A program made the translations under genes and the position numbers. Of a DNA stretch of 64,000 bases, positions 23,396 through 38,300 are shown one piece after another. The notes under the pieces are model-generated. The model did not search any database. It saw only the letters and a program-made list of their open reading frames with translations, and was not told the DNA's origin. This DNA is from Triops longicaudatus (lineage: Eukaryota; Arthropoda; Branchiopoda; Notostraca; Triopsidae): assembly GCA_022885665.1 (NCBI GenBank), contig JAGQDJ010000140.1:1-64000 (forward strand). Direction: 5' to 3'. Position 1 is the first letter of the stretch, and every line of letters begins with the position of its first letter.

Positions 23396-26300
23396 ATGCA
23401 GTCCAGTTCCAATGTTAATACGGCGCCCTCTGCGTCGCCAGCCCCGCCCACTATGTCCGTGGCCACCATCGGCAACCGCCAAGTCAACGGTGGCCGCTTT
23501 GATTTCGACGACGGAGGAACGTACTGCGGAGGCTGGGAAGACGGCAAAGCCCACGGACACGGAGTATGTACCGGACCTAAAGGCCAAGGCGAATACTCGG
23601 GCTCGTGGCATTACGGATTTGAAGTATCAGGTGTTTACACCTGGCCAAGGTAAAAAGAAATAAATAAAATATGTTTGTACCAAACAAAGCCCATGCATGA
23701 TTTACAGTAACTAAATAAACTAGACGAGATTACCTATTAAACGAAGTGCTATATATAATGGCATTTTTTTCGCAATTTTGAGAAAATATTAGAAACCAAG
23801 CAACAGCATTTTTATCCAATCACCAAATGTGTTAACGCACGGAAAAGCCAAATACTTTAGAAAGAAACAAAATAATAAAATACAATAACAAAAATGAATA
23901 ATAAAATAAATAATCATAATAAATAGACACTTTTTTTATTGACTGACCGCGTAGACTTTTGCCTATAGCGGTAAAACTGTTATATACAGTCAAGGGAAGC
24001 ACAAAAATAACTTAAAGAGTAATTAATAAAGGAGTTACACAAGGATCACTCCTTCCGGAGTACTCTTAATTTTTTAGGAATATTTTCAACAAAAAATTAC
24101 GAATGAAATAAAACTTAAATTACGATTTAATTAAGAATAATCGGCGATTCGCTCCAGCGTTAAGCTGAGCCTCGTGAAATAAAACACAATACTAATTTAA
24201 AAATGCTAGCGTCTGGTTGCTTTACCAATGTTTTGTGCTTCTCCGCAAGATTAAATGGGAAATATATAATCTTCTTATGAAATTTCCATTCCAAGGTAGA
24301 TTAAGTGACATTGCTTTTCACACTAGAGCACAAATTTACACTAGAAATAAGAAAGCTACTAAAATTTCTCAAAACTTAAATTAAATAATTTTTACATGCA
24401 AATAAAATTCTTCCTTAAAATACTATATGCTATTTCTTAAGATTTTAAGCGTATTGAAAGCTGCCAAAAACTTCTGCGAAATTAGATGTAATTAGTTACT
24501 CGTGTAATTTCTGTTTAATCGCTGAGTTAGTATTAAATCAATACTTAGGTTTCACCTTAAAGCTGTTAGAGTAGAATTGCGTTATAACGAACCCTTTTTA
24601 TGACGAAATATTGACTATTGTAGACAGACCTTTAGCTCAAGAGACATGTAATTCATTGAGTCTGATAAAAGGAACTTCCGAGATGCTGAACAGTGTTTTA
24701 TCTGTTCCCACTATCATTATAATTATATAGTTTATAACTATATCCGATGTGCTTCAAAGCTTTACTTGAACATTTGAATTGCTATAAATTACTAGAAATC
24801 TCCGCGCGAAGTGTTTGCAAAGTCAACAATTAAATTTCTGTAAGATTTCTTGAAAACTAAAATTAATTTAAATAATATCGCTCTAATTTCTCGCACGCTT
24901 GAATACTAGCTTACTTTCTGGAACAGAAACAAAATATTTTCTTTTTGTAAGGAGCCTTGTGAATCTTTTTTTATATTTCTTTTTTTTTGTGTATGTAGAA
25001 GCCATTTTTTAATGGAAATTTTTGCTATACGAATCCAGAACACTGAAAGGAGGAATTTGCATTTTTTTCGGTTTGTTATCACTAGCTTGGGTTTATTGAT
25101 CAATATGCCCAAGCTAGCTTAGGGTGGGTTGGCAAAAGGGGACGGCGAAAGTGCAGAAATACTGAGAGATACGCTAGTAAAAGTTTAAAGCTAGAAGCGA
25201 GCAGGAAACCAGGGAAGCTATTAAAAACGGAATCTTGGTGTTTTGAATTATTCCTTTCAATTGATTTTGGCCCAGTTTTGACCTTTCTGTCGGGTTGAGG
25301 GGTTGGTTAAAGCGTGGGTTAAGGGTAAAAACTCAGTGTAAGGGTTACACAGCAGGATAACAGTATCTCCCAATGTTAAGGTTTTCTGCCTGCTTTCTCG
25401 GCCCCTGAAGTACATTCAGGAAAAAGGCCGGAATAGAAAAGGGGAAGTTCACAAATCTACCAACCAGGGCCGCGTGAAAGACCACGTCATTGCAAAACCA
25501 AACCAATAGTTAGTTAGTAAAGTGACAATATATATGAACGCTTTTTCGGTATAAATAATCCATCTTCACTGGTAGCCTCTAACCGTAATTTCGAACTGTC
25601 CTTCGCAACAGGAATAAACTTGACTCTTGCTGCTTTCCTATAGGATGAGTTCTTACAAGAATGAATACAACATGCTAGTCTAGGCATGTCCAATTAAACT
25701 AACTTACCTACACTAAAATATAATAATGTTCATTTCTAATGATTGAAAAATGCCTAAGATGAAAGTAAATTACCTGAAGTTGATTTGAGGTGACTTGAAA
25801 ATTTTTATGTCGTCTTGAAAAGGAGAAATTACAGCGTCGTGATAAAACAAGCAGGAAAATTCGAAAAAAAATCACAAATTACAAATAAGCTATCGTTAAA
25901 TTTATAACACAATGCACAGAAGCAATTAGAAGGTTTATGAAAAAAAGTCATTGATATTCGTGTTAGATATAGAAAGCAGGGCAAAAGTAGCAAGAGAAAG
26001 GTCTCCATTCCCCCGTTTTTGGAATATTGTTGTTCCCTTTGTTAACTTTTTTTCCCGCAGATTAGGAATGCCTAGCCTGGGAATAATGGGCAAGTCTGTG
26101 AATGCCGTCCTATCTTCGCGAGTAACTTCATATTGTTACGTTCTACTCCTTTTCAAATCCCGTTTAGTCGTAACTTCCAATTTACATCAACACCAAAACG
26201 AACTCCAATAAAAAATCACAAAAAAAATAATCTCGTTCTCGTGCTAACTCTCACTTTAAGTTTACAACAATCAAATTTCACGTTGAAGAAACAGAACTGG

Positions 26301-29300
26301 CTCAGAAGAAGGTCAGAAAGGAACTAACTATTACAGGCTGGGTGCAGGGGATTTCATTCTTACCAACAATGAACCTTAGGATTCATTGTTGGGCGGCTAC
26401 GAAATTTGACCGTTGGGTAACAACGAACGCCACAATATCCTCTTGAGACTGAGGAAGTAGACAGCAAACCTTAACATTGAGAGATAGCCCTGTTATCCTA
26501 CTGTGTAACCTTTATGCTGTGGGTAAAACTTTATATTCCCAGCCTTGTTCGTTTTTTGCGTAGCACGTGCGTGTGTATATGAGGCCAAGCCGTTTGAAAA
26601 TGTTAAAGAAACGGACGCGCACCATGGAATGAGAACGGGTAGTAAAGAGAACGAGGCATAGCAAAGGGAAGCAAAGACAGTCAAGAAAGATACGTTCTAT
26701 ATTTAGGGACCAGCCACCAGGCGTTCGACATTCTGCTCGCACACCATCATACACACGCTCAAGGCGGACACCATCACCGGGAAACGGTTGAACTTGTCTG
26801 TCGCGAGTTTAGCTGAGTTTCCTTCAATGAAACGACTGATATTTTGTTACACAATATAATATTACTGAATTCGTTCGATACCCATTCGACGAGCTTTCTT
26901 CTCACTCATTACATTATCATTACACGTATTAGCAAAATCTGAACGTAAGTAAATTAAGGATTCGAGATTATAAGAGCGGCAACGAGCTACGCCCACATAA
27001 ATTCCAAAAAATAGTAAAAAAGCGATAAAATAGAAATAAAAGTAAAGTGAGCATAAAAACTAAAAGGGAGTGCAAGTACGGTAGAATCTCGTTATAACGA
27101 ACTTCCGTGATCTGGAATAAAAGGTGTTCTGTATATGAAATTCGTATATAAGATTCCTTACGATTAGAATGTAACTCAGCACCTTACAATCCGTTTACTC
27201 TTGCCGGAAAATCGTTATAAATGGATTCGTTTTAACTAGCACACAATGAGACAACAAAAAATCAAGTTAAACGAAGATCCAAAAGGAACGAAATATTAAA
27301 GAAGGACTAAATATTTTTTATGATTGGAAATAGAAGTATCGCCATAAGCTAATACAAAAGTTAGTCATTATAAATAATACTTTTTAGGAATTTTTAATTT
27401 TTAAAGGAATTTTGACGTATTTAGCTATAACAATGCATAAAACAGCAGAGTCTCGTTATAGTGAATTTCCCGGTGACGCAAAAATCTGATCGATACATTC
27501 AAATTTGGCTTTATGAGACGGTTTTTCTATCATTTACATAACCCAAGACTATACAACACGATTATAACCGAAATTTAGTTAAAAAAGGGGTTTGTTATAA
27601 CGAGAGTCCACGGTTTTTCTGTGTATTTATAAGATTTGTAGCGAAAAAATATGAATTAAAATTTTCATGTTTTCTAAGTGAACTATATTAAAGCGTTTAA
27701 TGAGTTTTAAGGATTTTTCCAGAAAAAAAATATTTTTCTTACAAGAGAGCGATACATAGTCAAGGAAATTTACTTCTATTTCTTCTAAAGAAATAATAAT
27801 ATAGTTATATTTATCACCCCATACTATTTGCAACTCGGCATGAGCTTTTTAATTACCGTCTTTGTATTTTCTGTGAGTCTGTTTAAGAGTTATAACGTGC
27901 GTCATGACAAATTTCTGAAAACATTATTTTAAAGAATCTTACCCGCAATTTGTAGCACATATTTTATTTCAAGAAAGTTTTCAAAATATCCAAGTCCTTG
28001 GGAAGTTGACCAGGAAATATCTCCGTGTTAACCCCCTATAAGTAAAATGGATATGGCCTTAAGTAATATCTAACAGGTTTCATTAGGCAAAGAACTAAGA
28101 ACGATTAAGCAAGGCGGAATATTTAATCCTAAAAGTTTATTCATGCCATGGAGATGCCCGTGTTAACTTTTTAATCCAGTTATTCAGGGTAAGATGAAAG
28201 TTGCTCCTCCGAGTTGATAAATGTCCAAAGATGGAGGGATATGCTCAAAAGCTCTTCTTAAGCCTGTTGGCAGTGACGAGTAATTCGCCGAGCCCTTTTC
28301 CATATTTCTTTCGAGGCGGTGATTTCTTTTTTAAAGAACTCACGGGGAACGCTTTTAAGCGTTTAACAACGAAGAGACTCGTGAATCTAGCGAATCACTG
28401 CTTTTCGAGCTGTAAACCGAAACCAAGCACTCTTTTCCATTGTTGTTACACGCAATTCAGCTGTAATTATGTTTGCGGTATGAATTTTGTATTCCCCATT
28501 ACGGTTTGCATTCTATGACAGAAATTTAATTTTACCACAAAACTTCTTCAGAACATTCTGGCTCCATTAAAGAAGGTTAACAGCACCGTATTACGGAGGT
28601 TTTGGCATACAAATTGCTCAACAGGAAACGTCGAGCGTCAGTTACTTGCCACAATGCGTTTCGAGAAACTTTTTCTCTTTTAGGACGCCGGGCAGAATGT
28701 TTCTGAAGTTATTTTTCTGCCGTAAGAATCTGCGGATGCGAATATCTTCGTGCAAGTGAGGGTTATACATAAAACAACGCTTTTTTGTGGGATTTTTATT
28801 CTACCGCGCCTGGCATATTTCTCCTCAGCATTGTAAAAAAAAAGCAGTTGAGATAGAAATATCCCGTCCTGTGTTGTTATTCGCACAATAGGAATACGGA
28901 ACAAGTACACTAGCCTTACGAAGTGGACCCAGACAAACGATTATATTGTCTAATACCATCTTTCACTGGCTACAGCCAAAACACGTGACGAGCTTAAGAA
29001 ATTTGTGATTAGCACAAAACCCTAAATCAATAATTGTTTGGCACTAGGAAGCTTCAAACAGATTACCAGCCGTAGTGGTGTACAGGTTTTACCCTAACGA
29101 ATATTATGGTATTACGAAATGTACTAAGGTACTTTAGAATTAACTTGGACGCTTTGGTCGTGATGCATTCGGGTTTTGCATTCCATGAAGCTTGTTTTCC
29201 AAAGATTAGTGGCGCCATCTATCGGTGTCCACGGTATTTTCTGCTTTTGTGAATCACAAGTTTTTACTTTTGTTTCTCTTGTATTGCACTCCTTTCATTG

Positions 29301-32300
29301 TATCCTGCTAGAAAGTTTTTCTTGTATTTTAAAATTGTAGTATTTTTATGCATTTTGTGTATATTTTATGTTTTTAATTGTTGTTTATTTATGTGCTTTT
29401 TTATGTTCGTTTTAGCGGTAGTACGTACGAAGGCCATTGGCAGAATGGAAAACGTCACGGTTTGGGTTTGGAGCTTCGTGGTCGCTGGCTTTATCGCGGA
29501 GAGTGGACGCAAGGGTTCAAAGGTCGTTACGGAGTTCGGCAATCCACTACCTCGACTGCCAAATATGAAGGAACGTGGGCGAACGGGCTTCAGGACGGCT
29601 ATGGTTCGGAAACCTACGCTGACGGAGGTACGTTACAAGCTCTTTGCTAAGTTAAATTGCCCTGATGCGAAACTTTTTCTCTCTGTACTTCCGGCTTCTT
29701 TTTATTCACGCTGTTTTCCGTCAAGTGATGAAACTAACGTGTAAGCTTTAAACTTTAAAATACGGATTTAGTCAGCATAGTCCCAAAAGTGTCCAGAAAA
29801 GGGAACAAGAGACGGTCCCCAAGTGTTCTTATAGACTGGCGACAAATATAAAAGCTTAAGCAACGCTGTGACGTCACAAATGACGTTTAAGGAGTTGTCT
29901 GGGTGTAGCCAACACAAGTCCGCAGATTAAAAGGCATCTGGCAAACGAACTCAATCCTCTTCCCCCCTTTCTCCAATTATGTAACCTTTAGTTCACTGAG
30001 CAGAAACCCAACAAGACTTGCCTGTGTTCCTTCTAATTGTCACGTGATAACGAAATTGTTACAGACTGCCTAATTTCTCCAAATTTAGACGTAAAGGAGG
30101 AACGGGACAGACTGGGCATCTTTCTGGTCTTTATTTTTCACTTCAGGTGCAGACAAGACTCCATTCTTAAACAATACTCTTTCGATGTGTCATTATCTCG
30201 GCTTTCAAATGTATTAAAAGTTCGCTTCAGAGAGATAAAAATTAAGACCAAACTAACATCAAAACTAGAGGCTTCCATGTGTACAAAGTGAAGCGCTGGG
30301 TACACAATATGGAATTGGATGTACGACGACCTGCTTTGTGTTTTACCGCTAGGACACATGTCGATTGCCGTTTTTTTTAAAAAAAAAAAGTTACTCTAAT
30401 GTCTTAGAATACCTTTACAAAAACTTAGAGCCATACCCCCTGTCGATAATGGAGACATATTAGTTCTTGTTTGTGCAAAAATGTGCACGAATTTGTCCAA
30501 ATGCTTAATGAAAACAAAGAAAAGGCAACGCTGTTGGGGCGTGGTTTTAACATTCGCCATTTTCGCTCACCACAGAAGCGCAATAAACAGGAGACAATCC
30601 TAATCGTCATTGTACCAATTTGAGAAGACAACAAGCATTGAATTATTAAGATTAACAATTCTCTTGTAGTCTAGATTTTGAAGAGATTTAAAAGAAATCA
30701 GTGTAGTGGAGAAATTCTTCCAGTTTCTTAAGTTCAGTCTTGGTAAAGACAGCGATTTGAAAGGAGTTCGAGCCAAAAGCGTGGAACGTCTCGCTTAAAG
30801 GGTAATTGAGTAGGCCTACGGCAGTGTTATCTGAGTTGTTAAGTTCGACTTCACGTACTTGTTACATAGCTAAGACCTTTGAATAGCCAATGATATTCCC
30901 GGAACCCGACAAGCTCAACAGTCAGGCGCAACGTAGTTTAAGCCTACCAAAGCTCAACTGCGCTTTCTAAAACAGTCTAATTTAGAACAGTGCTTTGCTG
31001 TCGTTCAACCGAAAATAAACCTATCGTTTTCACAAGGTTAGTTCTAAACACGAAGTTATTAAATTAAATATTAAACATGGAACATTCAACGTACTTCGTT
31101 TTGAAAATCAAATCAAACCAGACATTGTTAAAATACTTAAAAGCGGTTTGGTTATCCAATTTGTTATAGTAATTAAAAGCCAGAAATAAAAGAATATTTA
31201 TTACATATCATTGTAAGCCGAAGCTTATTACTGAAAGAAATTTGGGGTCAAGCGTAGTAACATAGAAATTTAACGTTAGAAGATAAAACTTTCAGTTTCA
31301 AGTGTTCTGCGTACTGCTGCGTTGAAGAACTCATAAAAAAGTTCATCATGTTTCCTATCTCGATTTTTTATCTTTTTATGAGCTGAAGCCCACGATCTCT
31401 TTCGTATTCCGCATGAAACTTTAATATACTTTTCAAAAAAGGTCGATTGCCGTTGTAAAGTCACTTTCGTTTCGCAAACAAACTCACACAAACATCACAG
31501 AGCGTTTAAATATTTTCTGTTTCTGAGCTGCTTACAATTTCTTCCCTACTTCCATTTTCAAACCCACCATCAGCTTTTCTCTCAAAAAATAATTTGAAAA
31601 ACAAATGAAAAATAAATAAAAATAAAGAAACAAAAAAGTAAAAATACATAAATAAAAAATAAGAAAATAAAGCGCATCAACAACAAAGATTTTAGCAACA
31701 CTATAAATAAACTAAAAACACACAAAAAACATATAGTGCGTAAAGAAAACGAACATCTTTCTTTGTTTTGTTCTCCGAGAGCAAACACGTGTATCAGATT
31801 TCACAATAAATGCTTCATTTTTGTATGTGTAGTGGACACGTGTAATCCACTCCCGTGACTTTGTTTCTGTAACACTGGTCCCGTTGTTCGATAATGCCAA
31901 GAACCAGGAGAAAAAATGCCAGAATTGGAAAAGTCTTACGAAACTCTTAATTTGAGTATTACTGTAACCCATAGCCTATATTCGAGGCTTCTCGCTGTTA
32001 TTACTACGTCTCCATGGCAACGCGCACCGCACGAGCGACTCATCCTCGAGTATCTTTTGTGCGTGTATTCCCTGAACAAATATTCGTCATCCAAATCTCT
32101 TCGTCACCTGCTATAATTCCCAACCGACACTTTATTGAAACGAAAGCCAGGAAATGACTTTAGTTTTATGTATCCATGTATCAAAAGTCAGTAAATTTTA
32201 TTACGTTTCCATAGAAACTTATCGGGAAGTATATCGTATTTAATATTATCCCACTAAAGGTCAGTTGAGACCCTTTTGGTCGCTTCATTAGCCTTATTAC

Positions 32301-35300
32301 GCCGGTACAAGTAATTTATCGCCAGAAACGTTCCAGCTCTTATTTCTACGGCGAGGAAGCAAAACCCGGTCAATCGATAATCATCGCAGTAATCCTGACC
32401 ACAACAAAGCATGTTACAAAACATGTTCTTTATCTTTATGAACTGTAGAGCCAGGTTAGACTACCGTGTACTTTCTCAATTACTGCAGATGGAAGCAGGC
32501 AAAAAAAGAAGGTTATTTTGTTATCCCCCTGAGAATGGGTGGTTTCCGTACTTTCTGATGTACTCGTACATCATAGACGATTGGTTTGACTCCGTTTTAT
32601 GGCAGGTTTATGAAGGAGGGGACGTAACTCAACTAAGAGAGGCAGTAGTACGACTCTTCAGCGATGAAAGTTGGTGAAGAAAAAGAGAAATGGCCTCTTG
32701 TCAGAAATACTCTCGTTTCTTACTCCAAACAGCCACGTTCTTTGATATTGCTTTGCTAACGATCCCGGTAATAAATTAGCAAAAATTAAGGAATTTGCCC
32801 GTGAAAGAAAGTAACACGGGAGTTACGAACTTTTTTTTTTTTTTGAGAACCAAACTTTATCATCACCCACCCTGTTGTCAGGACACTGTTATCCTTAACA
32901 AATGTAGCTGGAAATTCTCCCGTCTGGTTTTGTTACCAAAATTTCGAGGAAAGTTGGCGAATTACCCGAGCGTTAGTAACCAGTGTATAAAGAGACTTGA
33001 AACGCAGGCACTTATCACTTAACGTAATGAAACGCTAGGATGTTTTCCATTCTAAGGTTCTTGTTTTCGTCGCTAGGTGCGCTAAGTATACTGTTTAGTT
33101 ACATTGGTATGATCTGCACGTGCTCGTTAAGCGATTGCTCTTCTGTTTGTCTTAACTGCCCATCTGTAACTGAATGTAATAGTCAAAGTGTTAATTTCCA
33201 GGTATCTCATGCCCTTCTTAAGCTCTTCAAAATCTTTGTTCTTGAAATGAGTAGAGAAAGTGCTAAAAATGCAATCACAAAATGCTCTGAATATTTCTGT
33301 AGGTTTGTGTGGAAAAAAGATCCTTCTATACGGAAAAGCCTTCATTTTTTTAATACGATAAACTAATTCGTTTTAAAACGTTGCATCCTCAAGTACGTGT
33401 AGTGTTTATCTTCACTCGAATTTTTTCATTATTTTGTATTTATTGATCCTTGTCGATATACCACAACATTTTCCATAAGTTTAAAAAGTGTTCCAATTTT
33501 TCTTTTTTATTTCATTACTGTTGCCTGTGTAAGGCAAGTCCCAAGTTCACATTGACCCTCTTCATTAACACAAATAAGTTCGTTCTGTCAAACATTGTTG
33601 GTATAAACTAGTTGAGAAGTATTTTTACGTAATTCGTGAAATTTCGAGGTTCCATTAGCCGAAAATAGCTCCATTTTGAATACCAAATCAATAAGAAAAC
33701 AGGATATTGTATTCTTACGCCGTACCCATGTGATTTGTGGCATTATCCCCACAGGGGGTTTTGTGATGGGACTAGCTTCTCTACTCCACCAGACATTTTG
33801 CTCACAATCGTTCTAATCTCGTCGCGAGATTATTTTTCTCGTTTTTTTTTTTCCGGAGCAACCGAGCATGTGGGACATTAGATGCAGTACGCGTGCACCA
33901 TGACATTTTCTTGACCTGATGGCTTACAAAAGTCAGGAATCTGCTTTGCTTTACTTTGCTACCAATCTTCACGTGGCACGTACACATATACACGTAGTAT
34001 GTGCTGTACACATACATGTACAAAACGCATTATGTCCCTGCGATCGTGACGTTTGAGATTTCGGAAAGTTGACCAATGACCTAAAAAAGCTGGCCACGAC
34101 AAAAACGTAATGAAACTGGGAGCCGATTTAGTGAAAAATTTATTATAAAAGACTAGATCTTCCAGGCGGTCAAAATAAAAAAAGGAATTGCATTGAGAGA
34201 GAAATTATCGTATGAAATAAAAGCTTCTTAATCAAGGTCTTCGTATGTTTTATGCAAATTTTGAGACAAGTCTTTATCTGCTAGTACAAGCTAGTGCAAA
34301 TGACTTTTGTCTTCAAACCTTAAGCACAATTTCCTCGGTTAAACTTACTGTATGTAACGACGTAAAAATGACTTCCCATCTACCGGAGGAAACAATAATC
34401 AAAATGTCAAAGAATCAAAACTTCCTCGATTAAACGCACTGTATATCAAGACGTGAAAATGACTTTCCATCTACCGGAGGAAAAAAGAATCAAAATGTCA
34501 AAGCTGTTAGGACTAAGCCATTCTTTTTCTCTCCTTTAAATAGGGACGTATCAAGGGCAATGGCTTCGCGGCATGCGACACGGTTATGGTGTTCGCACCA
34601 GCGCTGCGTTTGGCATGGCGTCGCACTACAAGCCCAAATCTTCCCTCCGGGCGTCATTATCATCACTACGTAGCGATCCTCCCGGTGTTGCCGCCGATCC
34701 TGCGGCCGAGCGTGACAAACGACTGGACGACGGTCGTGGTGGTTTCGTGTTAAAGGCCAAGAGTGACGAAGCACCTGTTCGGAGACGCTCCTTTTCGGAG
34801 CGCTCTTCCAATATTAAGAAATCGATCCTTCAAGTAAAGCTTTCAAACGCTGTCATCGATAATTTTTACTCTGATTCTAAAATACTATTTCAATTTTTGT
34901 GGTCGGTTACAGGGACTCAAGTTGAAAAAACAACACAGTACCGGTGAATTGGAGAAAAGAGGCACATCAGCTTCCATCCGTTCCACGGGAAGCTCCGCCT
35001 CATGGATGTCCACGGAATCCTCACAGTCAGGCTTCACGCATGGTTCACATCATACCGACTCCAATGCGTCTTTTGTCGTTGAAGTAAGCAAAAATGCATT
35101 AAAAGTCCAACAAAATCCAACTTCAAACAATAATAAAAATAAAAAATAAAGCAAAAAAAAACTAAAGAAATTCAATTATACATTTTAGTACCGCTTCAAA
35201 TCTCATTTAGTACGTTTTAAGGTACTAATGACCATTTTTCTCCCTAAGGATGATCAGTTAGACGCCAGTGTGACAGAAACGTACATGGGTGAGTGGAAAA

Positions 35301-38300
35301 ACGATAAAAGGGCGGGGTTCGGTATTAGTGAGCGTTCGGATGGTCTCAAATACGAGGGCGAGTGGTTTAACAACAAGAAATACGGTTATGGTGTCACCAC
35401 CTTCAAAGTAAAATATATTAGCCTAGCAGGAACGAGTGGAATTTTAGGGTGTTATCTTCGTTTTTTTTTGGCTACGGAATAAATAGGATGGAACGAAAGA
35501 AGAAGGGAAGTACAAGAACAACGTCCTCATCACTTCTCAGAAGAAAAAGCATTTGTTTCTGATCCGGTCCGCTAAATTCCGCGAGCGTATCGACGCAGCC
35601 GTGAGTGCAGCTCAAAGAGCTTCAAAAATCGCTTTGCAAAAAGCTGACATTGCCATTTCGAGGTAAAAAGCGAAGAAAAAAACAAATAAAATAGAAACAA
35701 AAATAAAGTCAACAGTTTGCCCAATTTCATGTCCTTTGCTTTCCGACAAGCGTAAGATTTCCACGTTTCATTCACGAATTTGTCCAAAATTTTTAAAACG
35801 GAATATTTAAAAGTATTTTTTAAGTATTTAATTTTTTATAATATGTAATATTTAATTTTCAGTATTTAAAAATGTAAAAACATTCATAAAACGAAACTTT
35901 TTAACAGTAGAATAGTAAAGGAAAGAGTATAACGACAGAATTCGTGTCAAAAGAAACAAAAATTAATAAAACACGTTTCAGTAGAATCTCGTTATAACGA
36001 ATGACATGGATCAAGAAAAGCTGTTCGGCTGATTCGAAGTTTCTAATATCAGACGCTTTTCCTATACTATTTACGTAACTCAGGACTTTACGAGTCGTCC
36101 ACTATAGCTGACAATTCATTAAACGATGTTTTTATAACGAAATTGTACTGTACTTATAACCACGAAACAGACGTAAAAATAATCGTAAAAATACTGTAAA
36201 AAGTACATTGCAATTTGTAATGAAAACAATAAGAGTTAAAGCTATATTGATAGTTTCTTTCTTGGACTAAGTTATTCTATTTCATCTATTTTGCCCAGTT
36301 TGTTCGGTTTTATTTCAAAGAATACTAAAATCCCGCTCATTCTAGAACGGCAACGGCACGAGGGAAAGCAGAGCAAGCTGACGTAGCGTCTTTACACTCG
36401 CGGGAAGATTCAGAAATAGCTCGACTTATCGCCAAACAACTTGCGCCAGACTTCCATCAACCAGGTAAAAGCCATCAAATTCTTCTTTCCTCCTTGCATG
36501 CAACAACCTCAGTACGCTTGTTATTTCGTTTTATTTTGACAAGGTTCAGACGCCTTAAAAGCCCAGTTGGCCGGTAGAGGCGCTTTGGCGGACATGTCCC
36601 GCCTAACGCTCCCGCTTTCGCAACCAAAAGACGACGCCGATGGCGCAACCAACCGCAATAAGGCACTCTACGCCAAGCATTCGCGGGATTTGGAGTCGGT
36701 GCTGAGTTCTGAGCCTTCAACACCGGAAAATGTGCTGGGAGAGACTTTACGCGCTAATGAAAGTTCGCTAAACCGCCGTCCCAGCGTGGCGCTAGGGGGC
36801 ATCCGGAGTCCCAACGTCACTGATGCTACAGCCAATGGCCGTCCTGCTCATCCTGGCTACTCAAGTCCCAATTCCAACGTGGCCTACCCTTACAATAGTA
36901 CACCTAAAACACAACCCGATCTGCCCAACAATACCATGCACTCCGCAGCGGCCATGCGGCCATCCGTAAACACGATGTATGACTCCCGTGATGATATGGA
37001 CCACGCGAGAATGAGCCTAGCTCAGGTAACGTGTTTATCTTAAATTGTAGACGTGGAAGTTTGGTTTTTTATTCTTTTCGCATTTACAAATGGGAAATTT
37101 AGACTTAGAGAGTTTTTGTCATAATTTTAAATTTCTTAAGCATACTTACAGTTCTTGAAACCCACAAACAAATGATTCAAGAACGCACAATAAAAAATAT
37201 AGGATTTTTCTGCTATTAATATAGCCTTACGTTTTGTTTTTGTGTTATTTATTACTTTCCTCTCCTGCATTACTTGGATTAAGGATACTTTTCTTATTCT
37301 TTCTGGTTAGAATCATCAAAACATTAATCTGTCATACGGATTCGTAGGAATCGATGCCTTCAGGCAGTTCTGCCAGCTCGGTGAACTCGACACTTGAACG
37401 CGGACGTTCGTCTCTCCGTCGCGGGCCCACCATTTCCTTCCGGGACAACTCCTACTCCCAGCCCAGTAATCACCCCGCTCTCCACTTTCAGCAAGCGATG
37501 AACGATCACTTCGATCATTACAAGCGGCCGCCAAGTCGCGATCGAAGTCGAGATTCGTCCATCGATCGTTTCAGCCGTTCGTCTCGTCAAAGTTTGGCTC
37601 GACAAATGGGACCCAGCATGGGTCCACAACCCTCAGTGGGATTCACTAATCGCGAACAGTCTTTATCCCGAGGCCAAAGCCCCGCCCCGGCTACTTTTGC
37701 CACCCAGCAACGATCAGCCTCTCGGCAACGCACCCCGTTTCACCTCAACCCCAGTACAGCCCTTCCGGCCCGTACCCCGGATTCCGGTTTATCCGAGTCA
37801 TTAGACAACAGCGAAGAATCCCCTTCTTCCACGGTCGGCAAGGAATTCGGTGGTCATCGGAGAACTATGTCTAAAGTAGGAAGGAATACGCAGAAAATTG
37901 ATTTAATTGACAATTTGATTGTTTTTAACATGTTGAAATATTTTAATGAAATATATATTTTTTTAATAAATCTAGGATCTGACCAATTCTCCGGGTAACG
38001 GTTCCATTCCGGGTTTGTTTCCTGTGGGTGGAATGGCATCCAACCCAGTGGAAGAAATGCTGCTACGTCAACGCTTGGGGCAAGAAATTCCACCCACAGC
38101 CAACCTGCCGAAGCGCACCGAGTCGCTGTACTTGAGTCCCGCAAAGCGGCAAGCTTCCAAGGTAAATAAACAGACTGAGGCAGTTCCGCAATTTACCTTA
38201 AAATAATTTGAGCATTTAAATCGAGTAGATTTGGCCACAAGAAGACTTTCTAAGAAGGATTGAATTAGGCAGAAATTAACACAAATTTGCGCGGTTTCGT

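Noticed and set aside
26490..26510. Sequence resembling a homing-endonuclease I-SceI site or rRNA motif (CCCTGTTATCCTA)
   Set aside because: Not an exact match, no rRNA context, and it is part of the inverted arm of the 1.2-kb element.
29298..29744. 148-codon ORF overlapping junctophilin exon 2
   Set aside because: Off-frame shadow; the frame encoding STYEGHWQNGKRHGLG is the real MORN-repeat exon.
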